Below, one piece after another: positions 38,401-48,290 of a stretch of DNA of 64,000 nucleotides. The position numbers were made by a program, and so were the translations under genes. The stretch comes from Hypericibacter terrae (GTDB lineage Bacteria; Pseudomonadota; Alphaproteobacteria; Dongiales; Dongiaceae). Position 1 is the stretch's first letter; every line of letters begins with the position of its first letter. Below the pieces are notes generated by a model, which was not told the origin of the DNA, did no database searches, and worked only from the letters and a program-made list of their open reading frames with translations. Where the stretch lies: the NCBI RefSeq assembly GCF_008728855.1, contig NZ_CP042906.1, positions 5,485,001-5,549,000 of the forward strand, in the 5' to 3' direction.

Positions 38401-38955
38401 ATGGGCTTGCGGTCGTGGTTCGGGCTGGGAGGAAGGTCACGCAGGCAAGCCAGCAACCCGCTGCTCAAGCAATTCGGTGATTTGTCAGCGTCGGACTTCG
38501 AATTGCATCCCATTTGGGTAAGTTGCCACGGCACCGATCAAGATGAGCCCTGGCATGACGACACCGATGAAGAGACCTTCAGGCCTTGGACAGGCCAAGT
38601 GCCGGTTGATCCGGCAGATGGAATATTTCTCGTGCGGTCCCGGTTCCGGATTGCGAGCGGACAGGAATATGCGGGTTTCGTTACCCCGGCCGTGCCGCAA
38701 GAAGGTAGTAACCTTGGCACCATGCAACCTCACATGGCGGTTGCTGGACGCTTCTTTTCATTTTGGCATGGAATATTGAAGATCGCTGCAGAAACCAAAT
38801 CCGCGTTCTACGTCGCGTTGCGAAAGAAGCCCAGCGAGGTCTTTCCAATCCGCTTCGAAGCAGAACCTAACCTCACGATCGGTGTCGCATCAGGTCAGAT
38901 TGTCGGCTTCTATCGCAGGCCGGCTCCCGGCGCTGCGCCAGAAATGGAACAATAA
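38401..38955 (+). CDS. Uncharacterised protein
   Basis: A 184-aa protein starting 11 bases after the nitrile hydratase-type operon. I do not recognise a characterised family. Visible traits are an acidic, Trp-containing segment (SCHGTDQDEPWHDDTDEETFRPW), a central VRSRFRIASGQEYAGFVTPA and a C-terminal AFYVALRKKPSEVFPIRFEAEPNL. No signal peptide or membrane segment. Its base composition is less GC-rich than its neighbours, suggesting separate acquisition. ATG 38401 is preferred over the open frame from 38314. Confidence 0.7.
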   Translation: MGLRSWFGLGGRSRRQASNPLLKQFGDLSASDFELHPIWVSCHGTDQDEPWHDDTDEETFRPWTGQVPVDPADGIFLVRSRFRIASGQEYAGFVTPAVPQEGSNLGTMQPHMAVAGRFFSFWHGILKIAAETKSAFYVALRKKPSEVFPIRFEAEPNLTIGVASGQIVGFYRRPAPGAAPEMEQ

Positions 38956-38994
38956 CGGCGGGGCACTGCCCGCAACGTCCCTGTTGGGCGTTCT

Positions 38995-40965
<1,971 letters not shown>

Positions 40966-41119
40966 GGGCGGGTGCTTTTCGCGGGAAATGAAGTCTGGAG
41001 AGCCCAGGTCGAGGCGGGGCCGGGGATTCTTCGCCCGCAAGGCCGCCCAAGGCAAGCGCGCTGGCGGCATCATAGTGATGAGATCGCGACATGAGCGCTG
41101 CGGAACGGAGCTCCACTTA

Positions 41120-41246
41120 TCCCCTCCCCCAACTTTGGGGGAGGGCAGGGAGGGGGATGACTCGGTTCGCGATCTCGTCGGGGTGCGAAGGGGCCGACAC
41201 CGAGCAGCCCCCTCCCCCACTCTCCCCCAAAAGTTGGGGGAGGGAA
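41120..41246. repeat. GC-rich inverted repeat (family A)
   Basis: Within the 393-bp gap 40966-41358 between divergent aacS and the first EamA gene. Hairpin units CCCTCCCCCA-ACTT-TGGGGGAGGG (41122-41145) and CCCCCTCCCCC..GGGGGAGGG (41209-41244) lie in inverted arrangement. The text GAGCAGCCCCCTCCC at about 41202-41216 recurs at 45607-45621. The rest of the gap shows nothing convincing. Confidence 0.75.
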
Positions 41247-41358
41247 CAAAGCGGCGTGGCGAGCGTCTCCTCGAACAGCCTCAACCGGTCAGCCCTGCCC
41301 ATGGCGTGACGATGACCGAACGGTTAGGGTGACCAGGTCTTCGATCACGCGTCGCATC

Positions 41359-42366
41359 ATGGGCCTGCCGCTTCCCCTTCCCGCCTTTGCGTCCCAGCTC
41401 GCCGAGGCGGCCGGCCGGCTGCCACAGCCGGTCCGCGCCATCCTGTGGATGCTGGTCGCCTGCCTGCTGTTCGCGATCCTCAACGCCTTCATCCGCGAAG
41501 CCTCGCGGGCGATGCACCCGTTCCAGGCAGTGTTCTTCCGCAACCTGTTCGGGCTGCTCTTCATGCTGCCCTGGATCAAGACCGCGGGGCTCGAATCGCT
41601 CAATCGCCATCGCATGAAGCTTTATCTCGGCCGCACCGCGGTCGGGCTCCTCTCCATGTTCGCCTGGTTCTGGGCATTGAAACTCTTGCCCTTCGCCGAG
41701 GCGATCGCGCTCAGCTTCGCCTCGCCGCTCTTCGCCACGCTGCTGGCGGCGATGTTCCTGGGCGAGCAGGTGCGGATCCGGCGCTGGACCGCGATCCTGG
41801 TGGGCTTCGCCGGCGTGCTGGTGATCCTGCGCCCCGGCGCCGACGCCTTCAGCGCCGGGGCCCTGTTCGCGCTGGCCTCGGCGGCCTTGGGCGCCTGCGG
41901 CATCATCTTCACCAAGCAGCTCGTGCGCAGCGAATCCACCACCGCGGTCGTCACCATCATGGTGCTGATCCAGACGCCGATGGCGCTCATCCCCGCGCTC
42001 TTCGTCTGGGAGTGGCCCGCGGCCTCGCTCTGGCCGATGCTGCTGACGATGGGCCTGGCCGGCTCGCTCGGGCATATGAGCTTCGTGCGCGCGCTGCGCC
42101 TGGCCGAAGCTTCCTCGTTGATGCCCTACGATTATGCGCGCCTCGTCTTCGCTGCCATCATCGGCTGGCTCTTCTTCGCCGAGGTGCCGGACAACTGGAC
42201 CTGGGTCGGCAGCGCCATCATCGCCGCGGCCGCGGTCTATATCGCGCGGCGCGAGGTCAAGCTCAAAGCCATGCCGGCTGCAGCCCTCGCTTCGTCCCTG
42301 CCGGACGAGCCGCCCGCGATCGTCACCAAGCCCCCGATCGTCACGAAGACCGGGCCCGCCGCATGA
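41359..42366 (+). CDS. EamA/DMT family transporter (first of pair)
   Basis: A 335-aa inner membrane protein with ten hydrophobic segments in two EamA repeats, for example ILWMLVACLLFAILNAFIREAS and GALFALASAALGACGIIFTKQLV. Drug/metabolite transporter superfamily, often an amino acid or metabolite exporter; substrate unknown. ATG 41359 is chosen; the frame is open from a GTG at 41329. The stop overlaps the start of a paralogue by ATGA. Confidence 0.85.
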   Translation: MGLPLPLPAFASQLAEAAGRLPQPVRAILWMLVACLLFAILNAFIREASRAMHPFQAVFFRNLFGLLFMLPWIKTAGLESLNRHRMKLYLGRTAVGLLSMFAWFWALKLLPFAEAIALSFASPLFATLLAAMFLGEQVRIRRWTAILVGFAGVLVILRPGADAFSAGALFALASAALGACGIIFTKQLVRSESTTAVVTIMVLIQTPMALIPALFVWEWPAASLWPMLLTMGLAGSLGHMSFVRALRLAEASSLMPYDYARLVFAAIIGWLFFAEVPDNWTWVGSAIIAAAAVYIARREVKLKAMPAAALASSLPDEPPAIVTKPPIVTKTGPAA

Positions 42367-43307
42367 GGGTCGTCCCCGTCTCGGTCGAGCAGCGCTGGAT
42401 GGCGCTCTCGGGCAATCTGCGCGGCGCGCTCTGGATGATCGGGTCCGGCGTCATCTTCACCTTCATGGCGATCGCGATCAAACTGCTCGGCCATCGGCTC
42501 GACAGTTTCCAGATCGCCTTCTTCCGCTGCCTGATCGGCTTCATCGCCATCCTGCCCTTGGTGGCTGCCTATGGCATCGAGGTGCTGCAGACGCGCTCGC
42601 TCAAGATCCATGCGCTGCGCGGTCTCTTCGGCCTCATCGCCATGTTCGCGAGCTATTACGCGATCGCGCGCATTCCGCTCGCGTCCTACACCGCGCTCAG
42701 CTTCACCAAGCCGCTGTTCTCCACCATTCTCGCCGTCGTCATCTTGCATGAAATCGTGCGCTGGCGGCGCTGGAGCGCGACCGCGGTCGGGTTCATCGGC
42801 GTTCTGGTGATGGTGCGGCCGGGGGCCGAGACCTTCAACAGCGCCGCCCTCTTCGCGCTTGCGGATTCGCTCTCGATCGCCTTCCTGGTGACGCTGATCA
42901 AGCGCCTGCCGCCGGGCGAGACGCCGCTCGGGATGATGTTCTATTTCGGCGTCTTCTCGACCATCGCGGCGCTGCCGCCGGCCCTCTACGTCTGGCAATG
43001 GCCGACGACGGCGGAATGGGGGCTGCTGGTCTTCATCGGAATCCTGGGGGCCCTGTCGCAGTCCTTCTGGATCCGCGCCTATCGTGCCGGGGAGGCTTCG
43101 ATCGTCGCCCCCTTCGATTATCTGCGGCTGCTCTTCGCCGGTATCGCGGGCTATCTCGCCTTCGCCGAGACCGTGGATCTCTGGACGGTGCTGGGGGCCG
43201 CGATCATCGTGGTCTCGACCGTCTATATCGCGCGGCGCGAGGCGCGGCTGCCGCGCGCGCAGGCCAAGGCCCGGATCGAAGCGAAGGCCGTCGAAGAGGC
43301 GAGGTGA
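42363..43307 (+). CDS. EamA/DMT family transporter (second of pair)
   Basis: A 314-aa paralogue of the preceding gene with the same two-repeat, ten-helix layout (ALWMIGSGVIFTFMAIAIKLLG; SFWIRAYRAGEASIVAPFDYLRLLFAGIAG). The ATG overlaps the upstream stop. Shared features with the first copy include YIARREVK/YIARREAR at the end of the last helix, so the pair arose by tandem duplication. Confidence 0.85.
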   Translation: MRVVPVSVEQRWMALSGNLRGALWMIGSGVIFTFMAIAIKLLGHRLDSFQIAFFRCLIGFIAILPLVAAYGIEVLQTRSLKIHALRGLFGLIAMFASYYAIARIPLASYTALSFTKPLFSTILAVVILHEIVRWRRWSATAVGFIGVLVMVRPGAETFNSAALFALADSLSIAFLVTLIKRLPPGETPLGMMFYFGVFSTIAALPPALYVWQWPTTAEWGLLVFIGILGALSQSFWIRAYRAGEASIVAPFDYLRLLFAGIAGYLAFAETVDLWTVLGAAIIVVSTVYIARREARLPRAQAKARIEAKAVEEAR

Positions 43308-43311
43308 CGCG

Positions 43312-43740
43312 TCAGGCGGCGGGCGGCTTGCCGGCGTCGACCAGCTTGCGCTGGATGAGATCCTTGGCGCGCTCGCGATGGGCCGGCTTGATATGCTCGG
43401 TGACGGCGCGGATCGCGGCATAGAGCACGGTGCCGTCATCGACGAAGCCGATGCCGGTGAGGAAATCCGGAATCAGATCGACCGGCAGGACGAAATAGGC
43501 GAGCGCACCCATGAGGGTCGCCTTGGCCCGCAGCGGCGTCGCCGGATCGAGCGCGCAGTAATAGGCCGCCAGCAGCATGTCGAGAAAAGGCAGCTTGCCC
43601 GCGACGCGCCGCAGCTTGGTCCAGAAGCCCCGGGACACGCGGGCCTGGTCGCGCTGGAACTTCGCGGGATCGTAGGGCGTCAGGGCGGTGCTGGTCGCGA
43701 CCGCGCCGACATCGGCGGCTGTGGGCGTGTCCGTGGTCAT
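43312..43740 (-). CDS. YkvA family protein (DUF1232)
   Basis: A 142-aa protein with the DUF1232 core ALAYFVLPVDLIPDFLTGIGFVDD and ILAAIRA-like helix; weak membrane association is typical. Function unknown. ATG 43740 (MTTDTPTAADVG) is chosen over a longer open frame to 43887. It converges with the EamA pair, four bases apart. Confidence 0.85.
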   Translation of the reverse strand: MTTDTPTAADVGAVATSTALTPYDPAKFQRDQARVSRGFWTKLRRVAGKLPFLDMLLAAYYCALDPATPLRAKATLMGALAYFVLPVDLIPDFLTGIGFVDDGTVLYAAIRAVTEHIKPAHRERAKDLIQRKLVDAGKPPAA

Positions 43741-43910
43741 GGGCGGGCATATGGCCCTGGCCATCCCCCTCCGCAAGGCACGGGTATTATGAGAATTCTT
43801 CCGACCCTTGCAGCCGGAGGCCCGGCTGGTCATTCTGCGCCGCGGCAGGCCGGGGCTAAGCGCCGGTCGGCCGCGGAAATCAGCCATTTTTCGAGGAAGA
43901 GGCGAGGGCC

Positions 43911-44672
43911 ATGGAGATCAAGGGACAGGCAGCGATCGTCACCGGCGGCGGCTCCGGCATGGGGGCCGACGTGGCGCGCCACCTGGCGAAGGCGGGGGCC
44001 AAGGTGACGCTGGTCGACGTCAATCGCGAGGCGGCCGAGGCGGTCGCCCGGGAGATCGGCGGCTTTGCCGCGATCGCCGACGTGTCCGACGCGGCCGCGG
44101 GGGAGGCGGCGGTCAAGGCCGCGCGCGAGCGCCATGGGCCGGCACGCATCCTGATCAACGTCGCCGGCATCCTCATTCCGGGCCGCATCGTCGGCAAGGA
44201 CGGGCCGTTGGCGCTGGAGAAGTTCAGCAAGGTCATCACCATCAACCTGATCGGCACCTTCAACATGATGCGGCTGGCGGCCGCCGACATGGCGGGCGCC
44301 GAGGCGCTGGCCGACGGCGAGCGCGGCGTCATCATCTCGACCAGTTCGGTCGCGGCCTATGAAGGCCAGATCGGCCAGGCGGCCTACGCCGCCTCCAAGG
44401 CCGGCATCGTCGGATTGACGCTGCCCGCCGCGCGCGATCTCGCCGGCCGGGGCATCCGCGTCAACACCATCGCGCCGGGTCTGGTGGCGACGCCGATGAT
44501 GCTCACCCTGCCGCCGGAAATTCAGAAGAGCCTGACCGACACCATGCCCTTCCCGAGCCGGCTGGTGCGGGCGGACGAATATTCGCGGCTCTGCCTCCAC
44601 ATCATCGAGAACACCGCGATCAATGGCGAAGTGATCCGCCTCGACGGCGCGCTGCGCATGGCGCCGCGCTAA
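43911..44672 (+). CDS. Short-chain dehydrogenase, 3-hydroxyacyl-CoA dehydrogenase-like
   Basis: A 253-aa SDR. The cofactor motif TGGGSGMG is at the N-terminus, NVAG marks the central strand, and the catalytic Ser and Y-x3-K are in STSSVAAYEGQIGQAAYAASK (two short parts). The combination of MTLP-like loop (MMLTLPPEIQKSL) and RLDGALRMAPR end is typical of HSD17B10-type (type II) 3-hydroxyacyl-CoA dehydrogenases. Beta-oxidation or branched-chain catabolism is likely; the exact substrate is not known. Confidence 0.88.
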   Translation: MEIKGQAAIVTGGGSGMGADVARHLAKAGAKVTLVDVNREAAEAVAREIGGFAAIADVSDAAAGEAAVKAARERHGPARILINVAGILIPGRIVGKDGPLALEKFSKVITINLIGTFNMMRLAAADMAGAEALADGERGVIISTSSVAAYEGQIGQAAYAASKAGIVGLTLPAARDLAGRGIRVNTIAPGLVATPMMLTLPPEIQKSLTDTMPFPSRLVRADEYSRLCLHIIENTAINGEVIRLDGALRMAPR

Positions 44673-44713
44673 GGCGGGCCCGAAGGCGGGATCGAGGAAG
44701 GATCGCGGGGGCC

Positions 44714-45004
44714 CTATCCCGCGATCTTCCCGATCGCGCGGGCGAGCTTCACGTCGCGCTCCGAGAGGCCGTCGCAATCATGGGTCGAGAGGGTGATCTC
44801 GACCCGGTTATAGACATTGGACCATTCCGGATGGTGGTCCATCTTCTCGGCCAGCAGCGCGACCCGGTTCATGAATCCCCAGGCCTCGTTGAAGTCCTTG
44901 AATTTGAAAGATTTGTGGAGGGCGTCGCGACCGGCGACCGCCTGCCATCCGGCCAGTTCCTGGAGGGCGGCGGCACGGGCATTGGCATCGAGCTTGGCGA
45001 TCAT
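44714..45004 (-). CDS. 4a-hydroxytetrahydrobiopterin dehydratase
   Basis: Pterin-4a-carbinolamine dehydratase (PhhB family), 96 aa. The active-site motif is [24 protein letters not shown] (in short: DHHPEW, then the conserved STHD). It regenerates oxidised pterin cofactor; no phenylalanine hydroxylase gene lies nearby. The ATG has a strong AAAGGAGA ribosome site. Confidence 0.92.
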   Translation of the reverse strand: MIAKLDANARAAALQELAGWQAVAGRDALHKSFKFKDFNEAWGFMNRVALLAEKMDHHPEWSNVYNRVEITLSTHDCDGLSERDVKLARAIGKIAG

Positions 45005-45145
45005 GAAATCTCCTTTGCAGGCGCGGGTCAGAGTCTCGTAAACGCGCTATCCTACATCTTCAGATAGCGCTGCCTCACCCTTGCCCCAGTGGCGAACGGC
45101 GCCGGCGCGTGAGAATGACGGGCATAGCCCCTTGAGCGAGAGACC

Positions 45146-45589
45146 ATGGCCGATCTGATCAAGACCTCCCGCCGCTTCGGCGTCGCCCCGGACCTGGCCG
45201 AGATCGAGGAGATCGCGGCCGCCGCCTTCGAGACGATTCCCGAAGAGCTGGCGCAGCATGTCCAGGAGGTGATCATCCGCGTCGAGGATTTTCCCGATGC
45301 CGAGACCGAGGAGGAGATGGAGCTCGAGACTCCGTTCGACCTCCTGGGTCTCTATCGCGGACAGCCGCTGGGCGCCAAGAGCGTCAGCGACGTCGTCACC
45401 GACATCGACATGATCTTCCTCTATCGCCGGCCGCTGCTGGATTTCTGGTGCGACAGCGACGAGGAGCTCGAGCATATCGTGCGCCATGTGCTGATCCACG
45501 AGATCGGCCATCACTTCGGCTATAGCGACGAGGACATGGAGCGGCTCGAGGAGGAATCCGACAGCCGCGCCGCCGGCGCGCAGGCGTAG
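45146..45589 (+). CDS. Zincin-like metallopeptidase family protein
   Basis: A 147-aa protein of the PF06262-type metallopeptidase family. The zinc-binding HExxH with downstream ligand is visible as LIHEIGHHFGYSDEDMERL, and the YRRPLLDFW segment precedes it. Function unknown. The gene ends 17 bp before a large palindromic repeat. Confidence 0.87.
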   Translation: MADLIKTSRRFGVAPDLAEIEEIAAAAFETIPEELAQHVQEVIIRVEDFPDAETEEEMELETPFDLLGLYRGQPLGAKSVSDVVTDIDMIFLYRRPLLDFWCDSDEELEHIVRHVLIHEIGHHFGYSDEDMERLEEESDSRAAGAQA

Positions 45590-45606
45590 AACGCCAAATC
45601 GACAGC

Positions 45607-45706
45607 GAGCAGCCCCCTCCCTAGCCCTCCCCCTTACAGGGGGAGGGGACAACAAAAATCTGCCCCGTCTCCCGCTTGCGGGGGAGGGCTAGGGAGGGGG
45701 CTGCTC
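45607..45706. repeat. 100-bp GC-rich inverted repeat with 27-bp perfect arms (family A)
   Basis: Arms 45607-45633 and 45680-45706 are perfectly complementary over 27 bp (GAGCAGCCCCCTCCC.. / ..GGGAGGGGGCTGCTC). Each half has its own smaller hairpin (CCCTCCCCC-TTACA-GGGGGAGGG on the left; CCCGC-TTGCGGG on the right). The right arm overlaps the last codons of the uracil-DNA glycosylase gene. Same family as 29-122, 17704-17863 and 41120-41246. Confidence 0.9.
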
Positions 45707-46297
45707 GGTTGTCCCCAACGCCTTGCGCACCCGCCGGCGCAAGACCGGCAACAAGTCTTCCTCGAACCAGGGATTGCGTTTGATCCAGCCGGTGTTGCGC
45801 CAGGAAGGATGGGGCAGCGGCAGGAATTGCGGCAGATAGTCGGCGAAGCGGCGCACCGTATCGGTCATGGTGCTGCCGCGACGCCGGCCCAGATAGAACG
45901 CCTGCGAATAGCTTCCGACCAGCAGCGTGAGCTCGACGCCCTTGAGGAACGGCATGATCTGCGGATGCCAGAGCGGCGCGCATTCGGGCCGCGGCGGCCG
46001 GTCGCCGCCAGCCCCGTCGGTGCCGGGAAAGCAGAATCCCATCGGCACGATCGCGATCTGCTTCACGTCGTAGAAGCGCTCGCGGTCGATCCGGAGCCAT
46101 TGGCGCAGGCGATCGCCCGACGGATCGTTCCAGGGAATGCCGGTTTCGTGCACAAGCCGGCCCGGCGCCTGGCCGACGATGAGAAGTTTCGCGCTCGACG
46201 AGGCGCGCAAAACCGGGCGGCAGCCATGCGGGAGAGCCGCGGCGCAGACCCGGCAGCCCTGCGCCTGCTTCAGCAGGGTGTCGAGTTTGCTCGCCAT
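45689..46297 (-). CDS. Uracil-DNA glycosylase family protein
   Basis: A 202-aa uracil-DNA glycosylase superfamily member. The catalytic loop is LIVGQAPGRLVHETGIPWNDPSGDRLRQWL and the second motif LPLPHPSWRNTGW. An N-terminal C-x2-C (GCRVCAA) is present, but the four-cysteine iron-sulfur set of family 4 is not complete by eye. The ATG overlaps the sirtuin stop. The last residues (TTEQPPP) are encoded by the palindromic repeat. Confidence 0.85.
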   Translation of the reverse strand: MASKLDTLLKQAQGCRVCAAALPHGCRPVLRASSSAKLLIVGQAPGRLVHETGIPWNDPSGDRLRQWLRIDRERFYDVKQIAIVPMGFCFPGTDGAGGDRPPRPECAPLWHPQIMPFLKGVELTLLVGSYSQAFYLGRRRGSTMTDTVRRFADYLPQFLPLPHPSWRNTGWIKRNPWFEEDLLPVLRRRVRKALGTTEQPPP

Positions 46298-47031
46298 CAG
46301 GAACGCAGACGTGCGGCCGCGTCGATGAGGGCCTCGGCATAATGCGGCACCACCTCGCTCGCCGGACCATGCCGCGCCTCGGCGAACAGGGCCGCCCCCT
46401 GGCTGGGCTCGAGATTGAGCTCGACCGTGTGGGCGCCCGCGGCCCGCGCCAGCTCGACGAAGGCCGAGGCGGGATAGACATTGCCGGAGGTGCCGATCGA
46501 GAGAAAGAGATCGGCCCGGCCCAGCGCCTCGAAGATCCGATCCATCTCGAACGGCATCTCGCCGAACCACACCACATGCGGCCGCAGGCCCCCGCGCTCG
46601 CCGCAGGCAGGGCATATTGCCTCGACCGTAAGATCGTCATGCCAGGGCAGCACCGCCTCGCAAGCCATGCAGCGTGCCTTGAGCATCTCGCCATGCATAT
46701 GCACGATCGCCTCGCTGCCGGCACGTTCATGGAGATCGTCGATGTTCTGGGTCACCAGCAGGAACGCCCCCGCACCAGCCTGGGCCCAGGCGCGTTCAAG
46801 CCTGGCCAGCGCGTGATGGGCCGGATTCGGCACCACGGTATCGGACAACAACCGGCGGCGGCGCTGGTTATAGAAACCATGCACCAGGACGGGATCGCGC
46901 GCGAAGCCCTCGGGCGTCGCCACATCCTCGACGCGCACCTTCGCCCAGATTCCGTCCGCATCGCGGAAGGTCTCGAGACCGGACTCCTGCGAGATGCCGG
47001 CGCCGGTTAAGATGACGAGGTTGCGTGCCAT
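46297..47031 (-). CDS. cobB: NAD-dependent protein deacylase (Sir2/CobB)
   Basis: Sirtuin of 244 aa removing acyl groups from lysines with NAD. Conserved: GAGISQESGLETFRDADGIW, TQNIDDLHERAG, the catalytic histidine in VHMHGEM, and four zinc cysteines in CMAC and CPAC. The stop overlaps the start of the glycosylase gene (ATGA), so the two are coupled. It is divergent from the phosphatase gene. Confidence 0.93.
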   Translation of the reverse strand: MARNLVILTGAGISQESGLETFRDADGIWAKVRVEDVATPEGFARDPVLVHGFYNQRRRRLLSDTVVPNPAHHALARLERAWAQAGAGAFLLVTQNIDDLHERAGSEAIVHMHGEMLKARCMACEAVLPWHDDLTVEAICPACGERGGLRPHVVWFGEMPFEMDRIFEALGRADLFLSIGTSGNVYPASAFVELARAAGAHTVELNLEPSQGAALFAEARHGPASEVVPHYAEALIDAAARLRS

Positions 47032-47110
47032 GATCGAGGTTCCATTCTAATCGCCCGCGGCGTCCCGCCAAGCCCCCCGGACGCCGCGGCCCAACGCCAT
47101 TTGTAACGCA

Positions 47111-47596
47111 ATGAAACGGATCCTGTTTGTCTGCACCGGCAATATCTGCCGCTCGCCCACGGCCGAGGGGCTGTTCCGCCACCGCATCCGCGAGGCCGGG
47201 CTCGAAGACCGGCTCTCCGGAGATTCCGCCGGGACCGAAGGCTATCATGTCGGCGACGCGCCCGATCCCCGCGCCATCGCCGAAGCTGCGCGTCACGGCG
47301 TCGAGATCGGCGATCTCAGGGCAAGACAGCTCGACCGTGCGGATTTCCAGCGGTTCGATCTGCTGCTCGGCATGGATCGCAGCCATCTGGCGTTCATGCG
47401 CCGCCTGGCGCCGCCCGAGGTGCAAACCCGAATGGCACTGCTGCTGGCTCACGCGCCCGATTGCGGACGGGCGGAAGTGCCCGATCCCTATTATGGCGGC
47501 GAGGCGCAATATCGGTTGAGTTATCGGCTGATCGACGCCGGCGTCGCCGGGCTCATGCGCTATTTGGCGGAGACCGTCGCGCGCGACAATTCGTAG
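47111..47596 (+). CDS. Low-molecular-weight protein tyrosine phosphatase
   Basis: A 161-aa phosphatase. The P-loop C-x5-R is FVCTGNICRSPTAEG near the N-terminus and the general acid is in VPDPYYGGE. No exopolysaccharide cluster is adjacent, so a housekeeping role is likely. Its 3' end overlaps the convergent thpR gene by 37 bp. Confidence 0.93.
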   Translation: MKRILFVCTGNICRSPTAEGLFRHRIREAGLEDRLSGDSAGTEGYHVGDAPDPRAIAEAARHGVEIGDLRARQLDRADFQRFDLLLGMDRSHLAFMRRLAPPEVQTRMALLLAHAPDCGRAEVPDPYYGGEAQYRLSYRLIDAGVAGLMRYLAETVARDNS

Positions 47597-48117
47597 GAAC
47601 ATTCGGCGCGGTAATAGGGACCCTCGCCGCCGATGAAGCTCGAATAGATGGTGAAGTGCGTCACGTCGAAGGGCCGGCTGCGATAGAGCCCATGCTGGGC
47701 GAGGAAGGCCTGCATCTTCGAGGGCGGCGGCGGCTGATTCGGCCGCGCCAAGGTGACGTGAGGCCGGAAGCGCTGGCCGTCGGGCCGCGCGCCCGCACGG
47801 ACCACGGCGGATTCGATCTTGTCATGGAGATGCTGCAGCGCCGGTTGCGGACGCACGCCGGCCCAGACCGCGCGCACCTTGGAATCGTCGCCGAAATGGC
47901 CGACGCCGGCGAGCTCGAGCGCGAAGGCGGGCGCGCGGATGCCGCAGAGGGCCGCGTCGATATCGTCGGCGGTGCCGCCGTCGACTTCGCCGATGAAGCG
48001 CAGCGTGATGTGGAAATTCTCCGGCGCCACCCAGCGCACGCCGGGCAATCCGCAGCAGAGATGCGACAATCCGAGGCGGACCTCGTCGGGCAACGAGAGG
48101 GCGACGAACAGGCGCAA
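47560..48117 (-). CDS. thpR: RNA 2',3'-cyclic phosphodiesterase
   Basis: 2H phosphoesterase of the ThpR/LigT family, 185 aa. The two H-x-T-x motifs are FHITLRFIG and RPHVTLARP. The start codon is TTG (LRLFVALSLPDEV) with a G-rich ribosome site about ten bases upstream, and sequence conservation begins there. Confidence 0.9.
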   Translation of the reverse strand: MRLFVALSLPDEVRLGLSHLCCGLPGVRWVAPENFHITLRFIGEVDGGTADDIDAALCGIRAPAFALELAGVGHFGDDSKVRAVWAGVRPQPALQHLHDKIESAVVRAGARPDGQRFRPHVTLARPNQPPPPSKMQAFLAQHGLYRSRPFDVTHFTIYSSFIGGEGPYYRAECSYELSRATVSAK

Positions 48118-48290
48118 AGCAACCAGCCCCCTTTATTGGCGATCAGGCGACTCGGGGTATAGCGACTCGGATTCCTTTATAGCGTCAGCGGCCGATTCGG
48201 CAAAATGTCATCGTGGAACAGCCGTACGCCTCTGTCTTAACTCTGCAACAGTCAGCAGGCCTGTCCTGACCGAAAGCGCCGTTCCGGCCG

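Noticed and set aside
41445-42362. In-frame upstream extension of the second EamA gene giving 620 aa
   Set aside because: It lies in another frame over the first EamA gene and has no hydrophobic pattern.
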